Assembly (NCBI RefSeq): GCF_018613695.1 | Contig: NZ_JAGGPR010000014.1 | Span: forward strand, 39,582-103,581 | Direction of reading: 5' to 3' | Length of the DNA stretch: 64,000 bases | Source: Arthrobacter sp. ISL-95 | Lineage (GTDB): Bacteria; Actinomycetota; Actinomycetes; Actinomycetales; Micrococcaceae | Part shown: positions 25,368 to 34,224 of the stretch, one piece after another | How positions within the stretch are numbered: position 1 is the first letter of the stretch | Layout: each line of letters begins with the position of its first letter | Notes under the pieces: generated by a model | What the model saw: only the letters and a program-made list of their open reading frames with translations | Databases searched by the model: none | Told to the model about the DNA's origin: nothing | Program-made: the position numbers and the translations under genes

Positions 25368-25571
25368 TCACTCCTTGTATTTTGCGTGTACTGATTGCCG
25401 GGAGACACCTAGGGCGTCACCGATTTGCTCCCACGTCCAACCCTGCTCGCGAGCCGCTTTCACGTGGGTAGCCTCCACCTGCTCGGCCAAGCGGTGAAGA
25501 GCTCCCACCGCGCGTAGGCCAACGGCGGGGTTCGTCGAATGGATCTGCTCGGAAAGATCATCAGTTCCCAT
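25368..25571 (-). CDS. Small HTH regulator paired with the Clp-N protein
   Basis: This 67-residue protein has a helix-turn-helix at its end: GWTWEQIGDALGVSRQSVHAKY. The ATG at 25571 lies almost at the predicted transcription start, so the mRNA is probably leaderless. Two 18-bp palindromes overlap the promoter and are the natural targets for autoregulation. The family is widespread in actinobacteria beside Clp-N genes. The physiological signal is unknown. Confidence 0.8.
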   Translation of the reverse strand: MGTDDLSEQIHSTNPAVGLRAVGALHRLAEQVEATHVKAAREQGWTWEQIGDALGVSRQSVHAKYKE

Positions 25572-25574
25572 GCT

Positions 25575-25592
25575 TGTCAGGCTAGGCTGACG
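25575..25592. promoter_or_regulatory. Operator A, TGTCAGGCTAGGCTGACG, overlapping the -10
   Basis: A near-perfect 18-bp palindrome around CTAG. On the minus strand it contains the predicted -10 TAGCCT (25579-25584). Confidence 0.7.
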
Positions 25593-25601
25593 GAGTAGTT
25601 C

Positions 25602-25619
25602 TGTCAACCTAGCCTGACA
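25602..25619. promoter_or_regulatory. Operator B, TGTCAACCTAGCCTGACA, overlapping the -35
   Basis: A second copy of the palindrome, 27 bases from operator A. It contains the minus-strand -35 TTGACA (25602-25607), which is 17 bases from the -10. Confidence 0.7.
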
Positions 25620-25684
25620 AGTCACTTTGCCTGGACTGACGGCTCACGGCCCCATGGGATCCCTTCGTCCTGGGGAGCTTGCCG

Positions 25685-27379
25685 TTAGTGTGAGCACGTT
25701 GAGTGCGCGGAGGAAGGGATGCCCTGAGTCGCAAGGGCAGCAGCGGCTTGCACTGGCGGCTCCTCGGTAAACTCCCTCCGGGCATCGTGGACCACCGCGC
25801 CATTGATGATGGTCAGGTCGGCCCGCTCACCGAGAAGTGCGGATGCTTCCAAGGCGTACAGGTTCGCCGACCAGACCACGACGTCGGCCCTCGCACCTAC
25901 GCGGATGACGCCCAGTTCTGCTTCTGCGTGCCAGGCCCAAGCACCGCCTTGCGTGTAGGCGCGGATGGTTGTGTCCAGATCGAGGCGCTCGTCAGGGGTC
26001 CAAGCCGAGGCGCCGTCGAGGCCTGCCCTTGTCAGTGCCGAGTAGAAGCCCACGATCGGATCCATCTCTCCCACTTGCCAATCGCTGGAGAAGGCTAAGC
26101 GGGCCCCTGACTTGGCAAGGGACTTAAACCGCCAGGCACGGTCCCAGCGTTCCTCGCCTACGTTGTCCATCCACGTACCGGCCACCAGGTCGGGTGAGCA
26201 GTGCCGTGGCTGCATGGCCGGAACAACACCCAATTGGGCGAACCTGGGCAAGTCGGCGTCGTCGAGGCACTCCACATGGACAATCCCGTGCCGGCGGTCG
26301 GCGGTGTGGTTTTGGTGCTGGGCTTGCTCGATCGCGTCCAGAGCCATTCGTACGCCCAGGTCTCCGGTTGCGTGCGTGTGAGTCTGGAAGCCCATGCGGT
26401 CCAACTCCCCGAGCATCGCAGTGAACTCGTTCGGCGGCATGCTCGGTGCTCCTCGGTGGCCCGGCCTGTTGGCATAGTCGGCGAGCATGGCAGCGGTGTG
26501 CGGTTCAATCACATCATCGGCGTAGAGCTTGACCGGCCCAAGCCGAAGCATGTCGTCCACTGGCGCACTGTCCACTGCCTCGCGCAGATCCTTTCGGAAC
26601 TCCGCATCGGAACCAACTGGATGGAAGAGAGCAGTGATCACCCGGGAGTGCATTTTCCCTTCCCGTCGCGCCCGGTACATCAGGTCAAGCTCCGCGAGTG
26701 GAACTTGGGGCTCCACCACCGTGGTGATGCCGCTGGCTGCCGCCATCGCCAAACTTGAGGTGATCCGCCGATAGCGGCGGTCCGGAGAATACATGGGGAT
26801 GTCGCGTTGAAGTCCCCGCAAGCCCGCGGTGGTCATCGCGCTTGTGTAGAAGTCGGTGACCCAGCCGGTCGGCTTGCCATCGACTCCTACTTCCGGACGG
26901 CCCCATGGGATGGAAGTGCCGCGATCAATTCCAAGCACCCGCAGGGCGGCGTCGTTGAGCCATACTGAGTGTTGGTCATAGGTGGTGATGAACACCGGGC
27001 GGTCAGTCAGGCCCCGAAGATCTCCGGCGTTGGGCCGCCTACCTTCCACCACTGAATACACAGCGTTCTCGGCGCACACCCAGTCCAGATCCGGACGCTC
27101 CCTGGCGTGATTAGCGATCCGCTGGCGGACCTCCGCCAAGGAATGTGCACCCTCCAGGCTGACGGCGTCGGGATCGAACCCTAGGAGCAGGTGGTTGTGG
27201 CTGTCGATGACACCGGGTGTCAGCAGCCGCCCACTTAGGTCGATCCGCCGTCGGGCCGCTGGAGCGTCACTGTCCGTTCCCACATAGGTGATGACGCCGC
27301 CGGTGATGCCGACAGACTGGGCCCATCCGGCGTCGTCAAACGTGCGGACAGCTCCGTTGTGGAGCAGCAGGTCAAGCAT
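25685..27379 (-). CDS. YtcJ-like metal-dependent amidohydrolase
   Basis: This 564-residue cytoplasmic amidohydrolase (Amidohydro_3 type) shows LTPGVIDSHNHLLLGFDPD near residue 65 (H-x-H metal ligands), THATGDLGVRMALDAIE near 320, VHVECLDDADLPRF and the late metal Asp in FSSDWQVGEMDPI near 440. Substrates of this family vary (amides, N-formyl compounds). The start overlaps the end of the APC permease gene by 8 bases, so the permease probably imports its substrate. Regulation by the divergent TetR protein is likely. Confidence 0.85.
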   Translation of the reverse strand: MLDLLLHNGAVRTFDDAGWAQSVGITGGVITYVGTDSDAPAARRRIDLSGRLLTPGVIDSHNHLLLGFDPDAVSLEGAHSLAEVRQRIANHARERPDLDWVCAENAVYSVVEGRRPNAGDLRGLTDRPVFITTYDQHSVWLNDAALRVLGIDRGTSIPWGRPEVGVDGKPTGWVTDFYTSAMTTAGLRGLQRDIPMYSPDRRYRRITSSLAMAAASGITTVVEPQVPLAELDLMYRARREGKMHSRVITALFHPVGSDAEFRKDLREAVDSAPVDDMLRLGPVKLYADDVIEPHTAAMLADYANRPGHRGAPSMPPNEFTAMLGELDRMGFQTHTHATGDLGVRMALDAIEQAQHQNHTADRRHGIVHVECLDDADLPRFAQLGVVPAMQPRHCSPDLVAGTWMDNVGEERWDRAWRFKSLAKSGARLAFSSDWQVGEMDPIVGFYSALTRAGLDGASAWTPDERLDLDTTIRAYTQGGAWAWHAEAELGVIRVGARADVVVWSANLYALEASALLGERADLTIINGAVVHDARREFTEEPPVQAAAALATQGIPSSAHSTCSH

Positions 27380-28823
27380 TGTGGTTCTCCTCCTCAATAA
27401 CAGCGTCAAGTAACAGCAGGTGGGTCCCGCTCCGCGGCCGGAGATACAGGAAGTAGTAAATGAAGCCGGCAGCCACGAATACCAAGGAAATGCCCAGGCT
27501 CAGCCATTGCGCCGGATCCAGGATGGCCACGATGAAAACCAAGCCCAGTGCCGCAATACACAGGGCGGGAGGCAATGGCCACCACGGCATCCGGTAGCCT
27601 GTCCGATTCCGGTTTGTCCGGCGGTGGTTGATGGCGGCCAGCGCGATGAAGAGATAGCTGAAAGTGAGCGTGGACCCTGTGGCGGTCAGAAGAACGTCGA
27701 TAGGGACGAAGCACGCCACGAAGGCGAACACGCCCATGACGGCTGTGGCGACTACGGGTACCTGGCCCTTGCTGCTCACTTGCCGCAGGCCGCGGGAAAG
27801 ACCTGCTGGCAGCGCCTGATCACGTGCGGCCGCATATAGCAGGCGGCCGGCCTGGAGGGTGATGGCAATGATGGCGTTAACGATGGCAAACGCGACGGAC
27901 AAGAGGACCAACATGGTCACGGCGTCCCCTGCACGTTCGCTCAGGAAAGCCTCTACGGGGAGCACCGAGCCGAACAATTCCTCTTGGGATGAAGCCCCCA
28001 GGAGGATCGCACCCAGCGGGATTATTTCTGCGGCGATAGTCACGGCCGCACTCCAGATCACCGCACGGGCCAACGTCTTTGTGGGGTTCTTGGTTTCCTC
28101 GGCGAAGTAAACCGCTCCCCCGTAACCGTTGAAGGAGAAGATGCCCTGTGTCACGGCAATCATGAGCCCGGAGATGGCGAGCGGGGCCAAGGAGCCAGTG
28201 GCCGGGTCCAGAGCCTGGGCAGTGAAGAGAGACTCAACTGGGCGCTCAATGTGGACGAGGCCCAGGACTGCCAGAAGTACCAGTGCGGCCATTTCAATGA
28301 ACAGGAAGACGCCCGTCAGCCAGGCGTTGGTCCGGATGTTGAAGCAGGCCGTGACGGTGGTGAGAACCACCACTACCAGTGCCGTCTGCTGCGGCGACAG
28401 CCCTGCAAAGGCCACTCCGAGGTAGTCGGCAACACCCAGGGCGAAGACCGCCACAATCAGGGGCAGGGACACCAAACTGATGAAAAAGGTGGCGACACCA
28501 AAAGCCGGTCCCAACGCCCGGGACACCAGCGAATAGTCGCCGCCCGCTACGGGATAGGCGGACGCGAGTTCCGCATAGCAAAAGGCCACAAGGATGCTGA
28601 CGACGCCGGCTATGAGAAATCCCCACACCACCCCGGTGCCGAAAGCCGTCAAGGCGGCGCCGCCGAGGATGAAGACGCTGGAAGCAGGCGAAATCGACGA
28701 CAAAGTGATGAGGATATTGCCGCCAAGCCCCAGACTGCGGGACAAGGAGGCGTCATAGTTTCCTGCTGTCCCGCTTACAGGTTTGGGAGGCTGCGCGGGA
28801 ACGGAGGTGATGGGCTGTTCCAT
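27372..28823 (-). CDS. APC-family amino acid/amine permease
   Basis: This 483-residue membrane protein has about 12 hydrophobic helices. The APC start is recognisable: LGLGGNILITLSSISPASSV near residue 30, CYAELASAYPVAGGDYSLVS near 80 (the family's YAEL..P..GG.Y), and GYGGAVYFAEETKNPTKTL near 235. It should import an amino acid or amine with H+ or by exchange. It is the first gene of the operon with the amidohydrolase and is divergent from the TetR regulator. Confidence 0.9.
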   Translation of the reverse strand: MEQPITSVPAQPPKPVSGTAGNYDASLSRSLGLGGNILITLSSISPASSVFILGGAALTAFGTGVVWGFLIAGVVSILVAFCYAELASAYPVAGGDYSLVSRALGPAFGVATFFISLVSLPLIVAVFALGVADYLGVAFAGLSPQQTALVVVVLTTVTACFNIRTNAWLTGVFLFIEMAALVLLAVLGLVHIERPVESLFTAQALDPATGSLAPLAISGLMIAVTQGIFSFNGYGGAVYFAEETKNPTKTLARAVIWSAAVTIAAEIIPLGAILLGASSQEELFGSVLPVEAFLSERAGDAVTMLVLLSVAFAIVNAIIAITLQAGRLLYAAARDQALPAGLSRGLRQVSSKGQVPVVATAVMGVFAFVACFVPIDVLLTATGSTLTFSYLFIALAAINHRRTNRNRTGYRMPWWPLPPALCIAALGLVFIVAILDPAQWLSLGISLVFVAAGFIYYFLYLRPRSGTHLLLLDAVIEEENHNA

Positions 28824-28844
28824 GGGAGTCCATTCAGGTCGATT

Positions 28845-28874
28845 TAGTTTTTTGACGTCAGCGTCAAATAACTA
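28845..28874. promoter_or_regulatory. TetR-type operator between permease and regulator
   Basis: A 30-bp palindrome with one mismatched pair and a 4-base centre. Inner arms are TTTGACG (28851-28857) and CGTCAAA (28862-28868); outer arms are TAGTT and AACTA. It sits in the short divergent gap and overlaps both promoter regions. Confidence 0.75.
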
Positions 28875-28912
28875 TTGGAGTGTGGCAGTTCACATCGGAT
28901 AGTGTCAAGAGC

Positions 28913-29515
28913 ATGGCAAGACCCAACACGCAGGAACGGCGCCGCTCCGAGCTCGTCGAGGCGGCACTCAAGGAAGCCTCCACACAGGGGCTGCGCTCCC
29001 TGTCCCTGACCGACGTCGCCAAAAGGGCGGGGCTGACCAGAGGGGCGCTGCTCTACTACTTCGATGATCTGGATGCTCTCCTGGTGGAAGCCCACCGCGC
29101 CGGTACGGAGCGTTTCTGCGACCACCGGGACAGCGTGGTGGCTGAACTTGAATCACCGGCTGAAAAGCTGCGGGCAGCCATTGCCGCGGGACTGCCCAGC
29201 GGACCCGACGACGCCCTCATGCGACTGCTTTACGAGTTCGATTTCATGGCCGGCCAGTCGGACCTGCACGACACCCTGGTTCAGCAGATGTACTTGCGCC
29301 AGACCGCCACATACCGCGCCATTTTTGAGGAAGGCAATGCGTCCGGCGCCTTCACTATTTCCGCCGATCTCGATCAAGCCACAATGAACATGGTGGCGCT
29401 CGAAGACGCATACAGCTTGCATATTGTGGCAGGAAACAGGCTGGTTACCGTCGACATGGCCCGCGAGGCAATGCTCGCGTTTGCCGAGCAGATTGGGTGC
29501 CGGACTTCGGCCTGA
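28913..29515 (+). CDS. TetR/AcrR-family regulator
   Basis: This 200-residue one-component repressor has the TetR N-terminus ARPNTQERRRSELVEAALKE and the HTH LTDVAKRAGLTRGALLYYFDD, residues about 30-50. The C-terminal helical domain binds an unknown ligand. ATG 28913 gives the usual family length. It is divergent from the APC permease-amidohydrolase operon, with a palindromic operator between, so it very likely represses that operon and itself. Confidence 0.88.
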   Translation: MARPNTQERRRSELVEAALKEASTQGLRSLSLTDVAKRAGLTRGALLYYFDDLDALLVEAHRAGTERFCDHRDSVVAELESPAEKLRAAIAAGLPSGPDDALMRLLYEFDFMAGQSDLHDTLVQQMYLRQTATYRAIFEEGNASGAFTISADLDQATMNMVALEDAYSLHIVAGNRLVTVDMAREAMLAFAEQIGCRTSA

Positions 29516-29614
29516 AAGGGGCCCCGAACGACCACCCTGCCCGTATCCCGTGTCCGACAAATGTGCATTCAGTGCGTGGTACTCTTCGAGCACCAGCTCG
29601 CCGGGAGGAAGTAA

Positions 29615-30664
29615 TTGGGTTCGGAGAAACGTCCCACCATCAGTGACGTCGCACGAGTGGCAGCCGTATCCAGGACAACAGTGTCACACGCCCTGAACAA
29701 CCGGGGATACGTCGACCCCGGCACCAAAGCGCGGGTGCACTTAGCGGCCGAGGAGCTCGGATACAGGCCCAACATCCGGGCCCAGCGACTCCGTACTGGT
29801 AGCGCGCAGACGCTTGGTCTCGTCGCTTCGATGCCCGCTTCGGTTGCTGCTGGTCCTTCAAAGCTTGGGTTCTTCATGGAGGTGGCGGCCTCTGCGGCTG
29901 AAACAGCGCTGCTGAGTGGTTTCGCAATGATTCTCGTGCCGCCGCTACGGGAACGTCCGGAACTGGATCAATTCGATATTGACGGCGCAGTGGTTGTTGA
30001 ACCCGAGGAAAATGACCCGGCCACGGGCCGGTTACGTGCACTGGGAGTTCCGGTAGTGAGCCTGGGCCGGCAGCCCGAGGCAGAGACTGAAATCCCCTAC
30101 ATCGACATGCAGTCCCACCGTACAGGGAACCTCCTGCTGGAGCACCTGTTTGAGCAGGGTTCCCGTTCCATCGCACTGATCATCGGTTCCCAACAGAGGC
30201 ACTCGTACATAGATGTTTCCAGGGCCTACGAGGAGTTCACAGCGGAACACCACCTCGAGTCGCTCGTCATTCGATTGGACGAAGAGGAGGGCGAGGACGG
30301 CGGTTATCGCGCGGCCCTCGCCCTCCTGGAGTCACATCCTGAAGTTGACGGTATTTGTGCCTTGGTGGATGCTTTCGCCGTTGGCGTCGTCCGGGGCCTC
30401 CACGAAAGCGGCAAGAGAATCCCTGCGGACGTCAGGGTGGTCACCCGCTATAACGGGCTCCGGGCTCAGACGTCCGTGCCCCCGCTGACGGCGGTCAATC
30501 TTCACCTGGCCGACGCTGCTGACCTCGCCGTCGACCTCCTGCTTGAGCACCGCTCCGGGAACCGTTCCCGACATGTGGTCCTCGGCCCGGAACCTGAACT
30601 GATCCCACGGGCGTCGTCCGTCATGGTTGACCGGTCAGCCTTGGAACAGAACAGCGACTCCTGA
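29615..30664 (+). CDS. LacI-family regulator
   Basis: This 349-residue protein has a LacI HTH at the extreme N-terminus: TISDVARVAAVSRTTVSHAL, then GYRPNIRAQRLRTGSA. The effector domain includes FDIDGAVVVEPEENDP and ends PELIPRASSVMVDRS. A TTG start at 29615 has GGGAGGAA four bases upstream. It is not clearly linked to a sugar operon; the downstream TSUP, deaminase and NCS2 genes are convergent. Its last 30 bases overlap the TSUP gene end. Confidence 0.85.
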   Translation: MGSEKRPTISDVARVAAVSRTTVSHALNNRGYVDPGTKARVHLAAEELGYRPNIRAQRLRTGSAQTLGLVASMPASVAAGPSKLGFFMEVAASAAETALLSGFAMILVPPLRERPELDQFDIDGAVVVEPEENDPATGRLRALGVPVVSLGRQPEAETEIPYIDMQSHRTGNLLLEHLFEQGSRSIALIIGSQQRHSYIDVSRAYEEFTAEHHLESLVIRLDEEEGEDGGYRAALALLESHPEVDGICALVDAFAVGVVRGLHESGKRIPADVRVVTRYNGLRAQTSVPPLTAVNLHLADAADLAVDLLLEHRSGNRSRHVVLGPEPELIPRASSVMVDRSALEQNSDS

Positions 30665-31345
30665 GACCAGGGCGAAGGTGAGCACGATGGTCCTCATGCG
30701 TTTACCTCCCAGACGGTGATGAATCGCTGCACTGGCCACAGCACCGACGGCCAAGGCCGGTAGAAGGAACAATGCCATCTGGAACTGTTCAAAATGGACG
30801 TTTCCCGTTGCAGCGAGCAACGCCAGCGACATCACCTCCCCGACGAGAAAGCAGAAGGCCACGGTGGAGCGCAAAACTGCTGCCGGCCGGTGCTGGTAGG
30901 CCAGAACCAACGGGGGTCCCCCAATACCGGTTGCTGTCTCGGTGATGCCCGTGATCGTTCCAACTGCCAGCAAGGCTCCTCGTCCGGCCTTGAAGGATGG
31001 AATGATCAGGGAGACGAGGGCGGCAAGAATTGTTGAGATGCCAATGAGCAGGCTCAAACCCGAAGGGGGAACGGCGACGAGAACCCAGAATCCGCCGGCT
31101 GTGCCGGCTACCCGGCCGATGGTGATCCAACCTGCTCCACGTAGATCGAGGGCATGGCGTTCCCGCCAAACAACGTAGGCGTTCAATGGCAGCATGAGGA
31201 CCAGCAACAGCACCGGCAACAGCTGCGGTTCAAAGAGCCCCACCACAGGGGCCACGATCAGGGCGAATCCCATCCCCGTGCTTCCCTGCACCAGGGATGC
31301 CACGGCTACGGTTATCGCCACCAGGATGAATATTTGCGTGCTCAC
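30635..31345 (-). CDS. TSUP-family transporter (TauE/SafE)
   Basis: This 236-residue membrane protein has about eight hydrophobic segments. The family pattern is seen in GSTGMGFALIVAPVVGLFEP near residue 22 and GTITGITETATGIGGPPLVL near 150, the two pseudo-symmetric G-x-G-x-P-like motifs. TSUP proteins export small organic anions or sulfonates/sulfite. It follows the deaminase gene in the same direction with an 81-base gap, so it may export a by-product of that pathway. Confidence 0.85.
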   Translation of the reverse strand: MSTQIFILVAITVAVASLVQGSTGMGFALIVAPVVGLFEPQLLPVLLLVLMLPLNAYVVWRERHALDLRGAGWITIGRVAGTAGGFWVLVAVPPSGLSLLIGISTILAALVSLIIPSFKAGRGALLAVGTITGITETATGIGGPPLVLAYQHRPAAVLRSTVAFCFLVGEVMSLALLAATGNVHFEQFQMALFLLPALAVGAVASAAIHHRLGGKRMRTIVLTFALVSGVAVLFQG

Positions 31346-31426
31346 TTGTTTCCTTCTGTCGGTTGTCTTGCAGCAAAGCCAAGGGCCGCGGCGCCGAAGA
31401 AACTCCTTTCGGCGCCACGGAACCTC

Positions 31427-32857
31427 CTAACCCACAAGAGAGGGTGTGCCCGCTTTGGAGCGCTGGCGCAACAGCTGATGTTCGGTAGCTGTTGGATGCA
31501 GGCGCCGGACGGGCGCTTTTGCCATGACACGGTGTGCAACTTCTTGAGCTTCAACCATGAAGGCTTGGGCGTCCCACTCCACAGGCCATCCTTCCCAGAG
31601 CCTCAGCTTGCCGGCGACGACGACAGCCATGATCTGATCGCGGTTGGCATACCTGACAAGCTCCCAGCTGGGATCCCACGATGGTTGCATCTCCGGAACC
31701 GACCAATCCAATACGAGGAAATCAGCGGATTTACCCACTGCGATCTCTCCAGTGACCGCCCCGAGACCGGCGGCTTCAGCCCCTCCTTGGGTCGCGTGAT
31801 GCAGCCATGTCCAGCCACCGCCGCAGGAGGAGTCGCCCGTTTGGATGCCAAAAGCCAGTCGTTGGGCCAGTTCGGCGATGTCGAGCAATCGGAAACCGTC
31901 GCTTCTGGTACCGTCCGTGCCGATCCCGAAGCGAATAGACCTCTCGGCAAAGTGCAGGGCTGGTGCTACGGCGTTTCCCTTCCATGCGCTGGCGACCGGG
32001 TTGTAGCTGACAGCACAGTCTGTTTCTTCGAGGAGCCGGAGTTCATAAGGAGTCAGGAGTGTGGCATGGGCGGCCAGTGTTTGCGGGCCGAGCGCGCCGA
32101 CTGAATTCATGTATTCCAGTGGCCTGAGCCCCCAGCGTTCGATGGAGCGCTCAACCGAGGCCAGGTGTTCGTTCAAGTGAACCTGGTAGGTGGCACCGGC
32201 TTCATGGGCAAGAAGTGAGGTATCACGAAGGACAGCTTGGCTTGCTGCTTCAGGGATGGACACGGCCAGAGATGGGTGGACAAGGGACCCCCCGTCCCAA
32301 CGACTGAGATGACGCTCCGCAGCATGCATGACCGTTGCGTAATCCAAGGAGGAACCGTCGGGAGCAATGTCGTTGCAGATGTAGCCCAGCACGGTACGAA
32401 GGCCGACGTCCTGCGTTGCAGCTGCGACCGTTCCCACATCAACACTTGCTCGTGTTCCCGCGTCACAGACGGTGGTAAACCCTCCTCGAAGTGACTCCAA
32501 GGCGGCCAGCTTCGAGGCCACGTAGATTGATTCGTCGTCGAGGTGCTGCTCCAACGGGACCCACAGCCGACGGAAGATCTCCGATGGCTCGCCGCAGATC
32601 ATCGATTTGCCGAAGCTTTGGGTCAGGTGGTGATGGGTATCTACGAAGCCCGGCATGAGGAGGTGGTGATCCAGGCGGACCGGTGAAAGTGCCGGATTTT
32701 CTGCTATGAGCTTGGAGGCGGGGCCCACCTCGCGGAAAATACCATCGGCGATGACCACCGCGTAGTCGCGGACTGGTCCAGTGGGTAGAAGAAGCAGCTC
32801 CGGCAGGAGCAGCATCTCGTCGGTGTTCAGGTGCTTGACGGATGTTGAAGTGTTCAC
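31427..32857 (-). CDS. Guanine/8-oxoguanine-deaminase-type amidohydrolase
   Basis: This 476-residue deaminase has the full metal site of the cytosine/guanine deaminase branch: MPGFVDTHHHLTQSFGK near 70 (H-x-H), VHLNEHLASVERSIERWG near 225 (His and catalytic Glu), LAAHATLLTPYE near 263 and RFGIGTDGTRSDGF near 315 (Asp). It overlaps the NCS2 permease gene by 4 bases (ATGA), so uptake and deamination of a purine, pterin or triazine-like heterocycle are coupled. The exact substrate cannot be read from sequence. Confidence 0.85.
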   Translation of the reverse strand: MNTSTSVKHLNTDEMLLLPELLLLPTGPVRDYAVVIADGIFREVGPASKLIAENPALSPVRLDHHLLMPGFVDTHHHLTQSFGKSMICGEPSEIFRRLWVPLEQHLDDESIYVASKLAALESLRGGFTTVCDAGTRASVDVGTVAAATQDVGLRTVLGYICNDIAPDGSSLDYATVMHAAERHLSRWDGGSLVHPSLAVSIPEAASQAVLRDTSLLAHEAGATYQVHLNEHLASVERSIERWGLRPLEYMNSVGALGPQTLAAHATLLTPYELRLLEETDCAVSYNPVASAWKGNAVAPALHFAERSIRFGIGTDGTRSDGFRLLDIAELAQRLAFGIQTGDSSCGGGWTWLHHATQGGAEAAGLGAVTGEIAVGKSADFLVLDWSVPEMQPSWDPSWELVRYANRDQIMAVVVAGKLRLWEGWPVEWDAQAFMVEAQEVAHRVMAKAPVRRLHPTATEHQLLRQRSKAGTPSLVG

Positions 32858-34224
32858 AGGGACTCTTTCACTTGGTTTTCAGGTGCTGGGAATTCTTCGT
32901 CTGGAGTGCTTGTCTCTTGGCCGGACTTCTTTCCCAGATGCAGGAAGAGAATGTTCATCACGACGCCGACGAAGGCTGTCATCGCGACGCCGCTGCCCAG
33001 CAGGATGCGGGCATTGGGTGGTAATTCGTCGTACATGCCTGGTACGAGGGTGGGCATGAGTCCCGCGCAGAGAGCGACCGCGGCGATCATGGTGTTTCGA
33101 TGGTCTTGGAAGTCCACGCGTCGTAGCATCTGAATGCCCATTGCCAGAATTATTGAGAACACGATGACCGCTGTACCGCCCACCACCGCGGTGGGAATTG
33201 CCGCCATTAGTCGTCCGACCGGGGCGATGACTCCAATGAGGATGAGGATGAAGCCGGCCGTGACAGTGACGAATCGGGTACGGACTCCGGTCGCTTTGAC
33301 GATTCCAATGTTTTCGCCGCTGGTAACGATAAGGGACGTACCGAACAGGCCTCCCAGGAGCGACATGATGGCATCGCCCCGGATGGTTTTCGGCGCATCG
33401 CGCTTGGCAATGATCTCCTTGCCAACAACCTCACCGTTGAGGACTGTCTGGCCCGTAGCCTCTGCCATCGAGGCAATGCTGAAGATCAGCAAAGGGAGCG
33501 AGGCCAGAAGATCGAACTCCGGAGGTCCGAAAGGCAGCAACTGAGGAAGGGCAATGACATTGCCCTCAGCGACGCCAGTGAAGTTCACCAAACCCATAAG
33601 CGCGGCTATGGCGGTGGCTCCCACCATGCCCAGCAAGACAGCGACCGGCCGCCAAGAGCCCGGAAGAAAACGATAGAAGAGCACGATGAGGAGGATCGTA
33701 GCCACCCCTAGAGCGAGGTGGTCGAAGCGCCCAAAGCCTTCACTGGTGGGTTGGCCCGTTATCAGCAACGCGGAGTGTTTGACCAAGTTGATCCCGATGA
33801 CGACGATCATCGTTCCAATAACGACGGTCGGAAAGAACCTGAGCAGTCTGGTGAACAGTGGAAGGACAACGAAATAGAAGACGCCGGTAAGGATCACCGC
33901 GCCGGTAGCCATCTGAAGGCCATGCTCCTGAGCAATCATGAGGAACATGATGATTGGAGCGCCGCCCGGGAGCATGACGAAGGGTAGTTTTGCACCCATC
34001 TTCCATGGGCCGAACGACTGGAGGAGCGTTCCCAGGCCCGAGAGGATGAAGGTGGCGCTGAGCAGATTGGTTGTGAGGGAGTCGGATAGTCGGAGAGTCT
34101 GGCTGACAAGGAAAACTGCTGAGAGTGGGGTCGCAACCATGACCATCACGTGTTGCAGTCCCAGGGGGATGAGGCGTCGGAGGGGTGGAACTTCGTCCAC
34201 GGGGTGAAGCTTTGTACGTTCCAT
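32854..34224 (-). CDS. NCS2 uracil/xanthine-type permease
   Basis: This 456-residue membrane transporter has about 12-14 segments. NCS2 features are PLRRLIPLGLQHVMVMVATP at the start, LPFVMLPGGAPIIMFLM, TSGENIGIVKATGVRTRFVT near 300 and a late IPTAVVGGTAVIVFSIILAM. Members import nucleobases or urate with H+. ATG 34224 is preferred because GAGAGAAG lies about nine bases upstream and the family N-terminus fits. It leads the operon with the deaminase and TSUP genes. Confidence 0.88.
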   Translation of the reverse strand: MERTKLHPVDEVPPLRRLIPLGLQHVMVMVATPLSAVFLVSQTLRLSDSLTTNLLSATFILSGLGTLLQSFGPWKMGAKLPFVMLPGGAPIIMFLMIAQEHGLQMATGAVILTGVFYFVVLPLFTRLLRFFPTVVIGTMIVVIGINLVKHSALLITGQPTSEGFGRFDHLALGVATILLIVLFYRFLPGSWRPVAVLLGMVGATAIAALMGLVNFTGVAEGNVIALPQLLPFGPPEFDLLASLPLLIFSIASMAEATGQTVLNGEVVGKEIIAKRDAPKTIRGDAIMSLLGGLFGTSLIVTSGENIGIVKATGVRTRFVTVTAGFILILIGVIAPVGRLMAAIPTAVVGGTAVIVFSIILAMGIQMLRRVDFQDHRNTMIAAVALCAGLMPTLVPGMYDELPPNARILLGSGVAMTAFVGVVMNILFLHLGKKSGQETSTPDEEFPAPENQVKESL

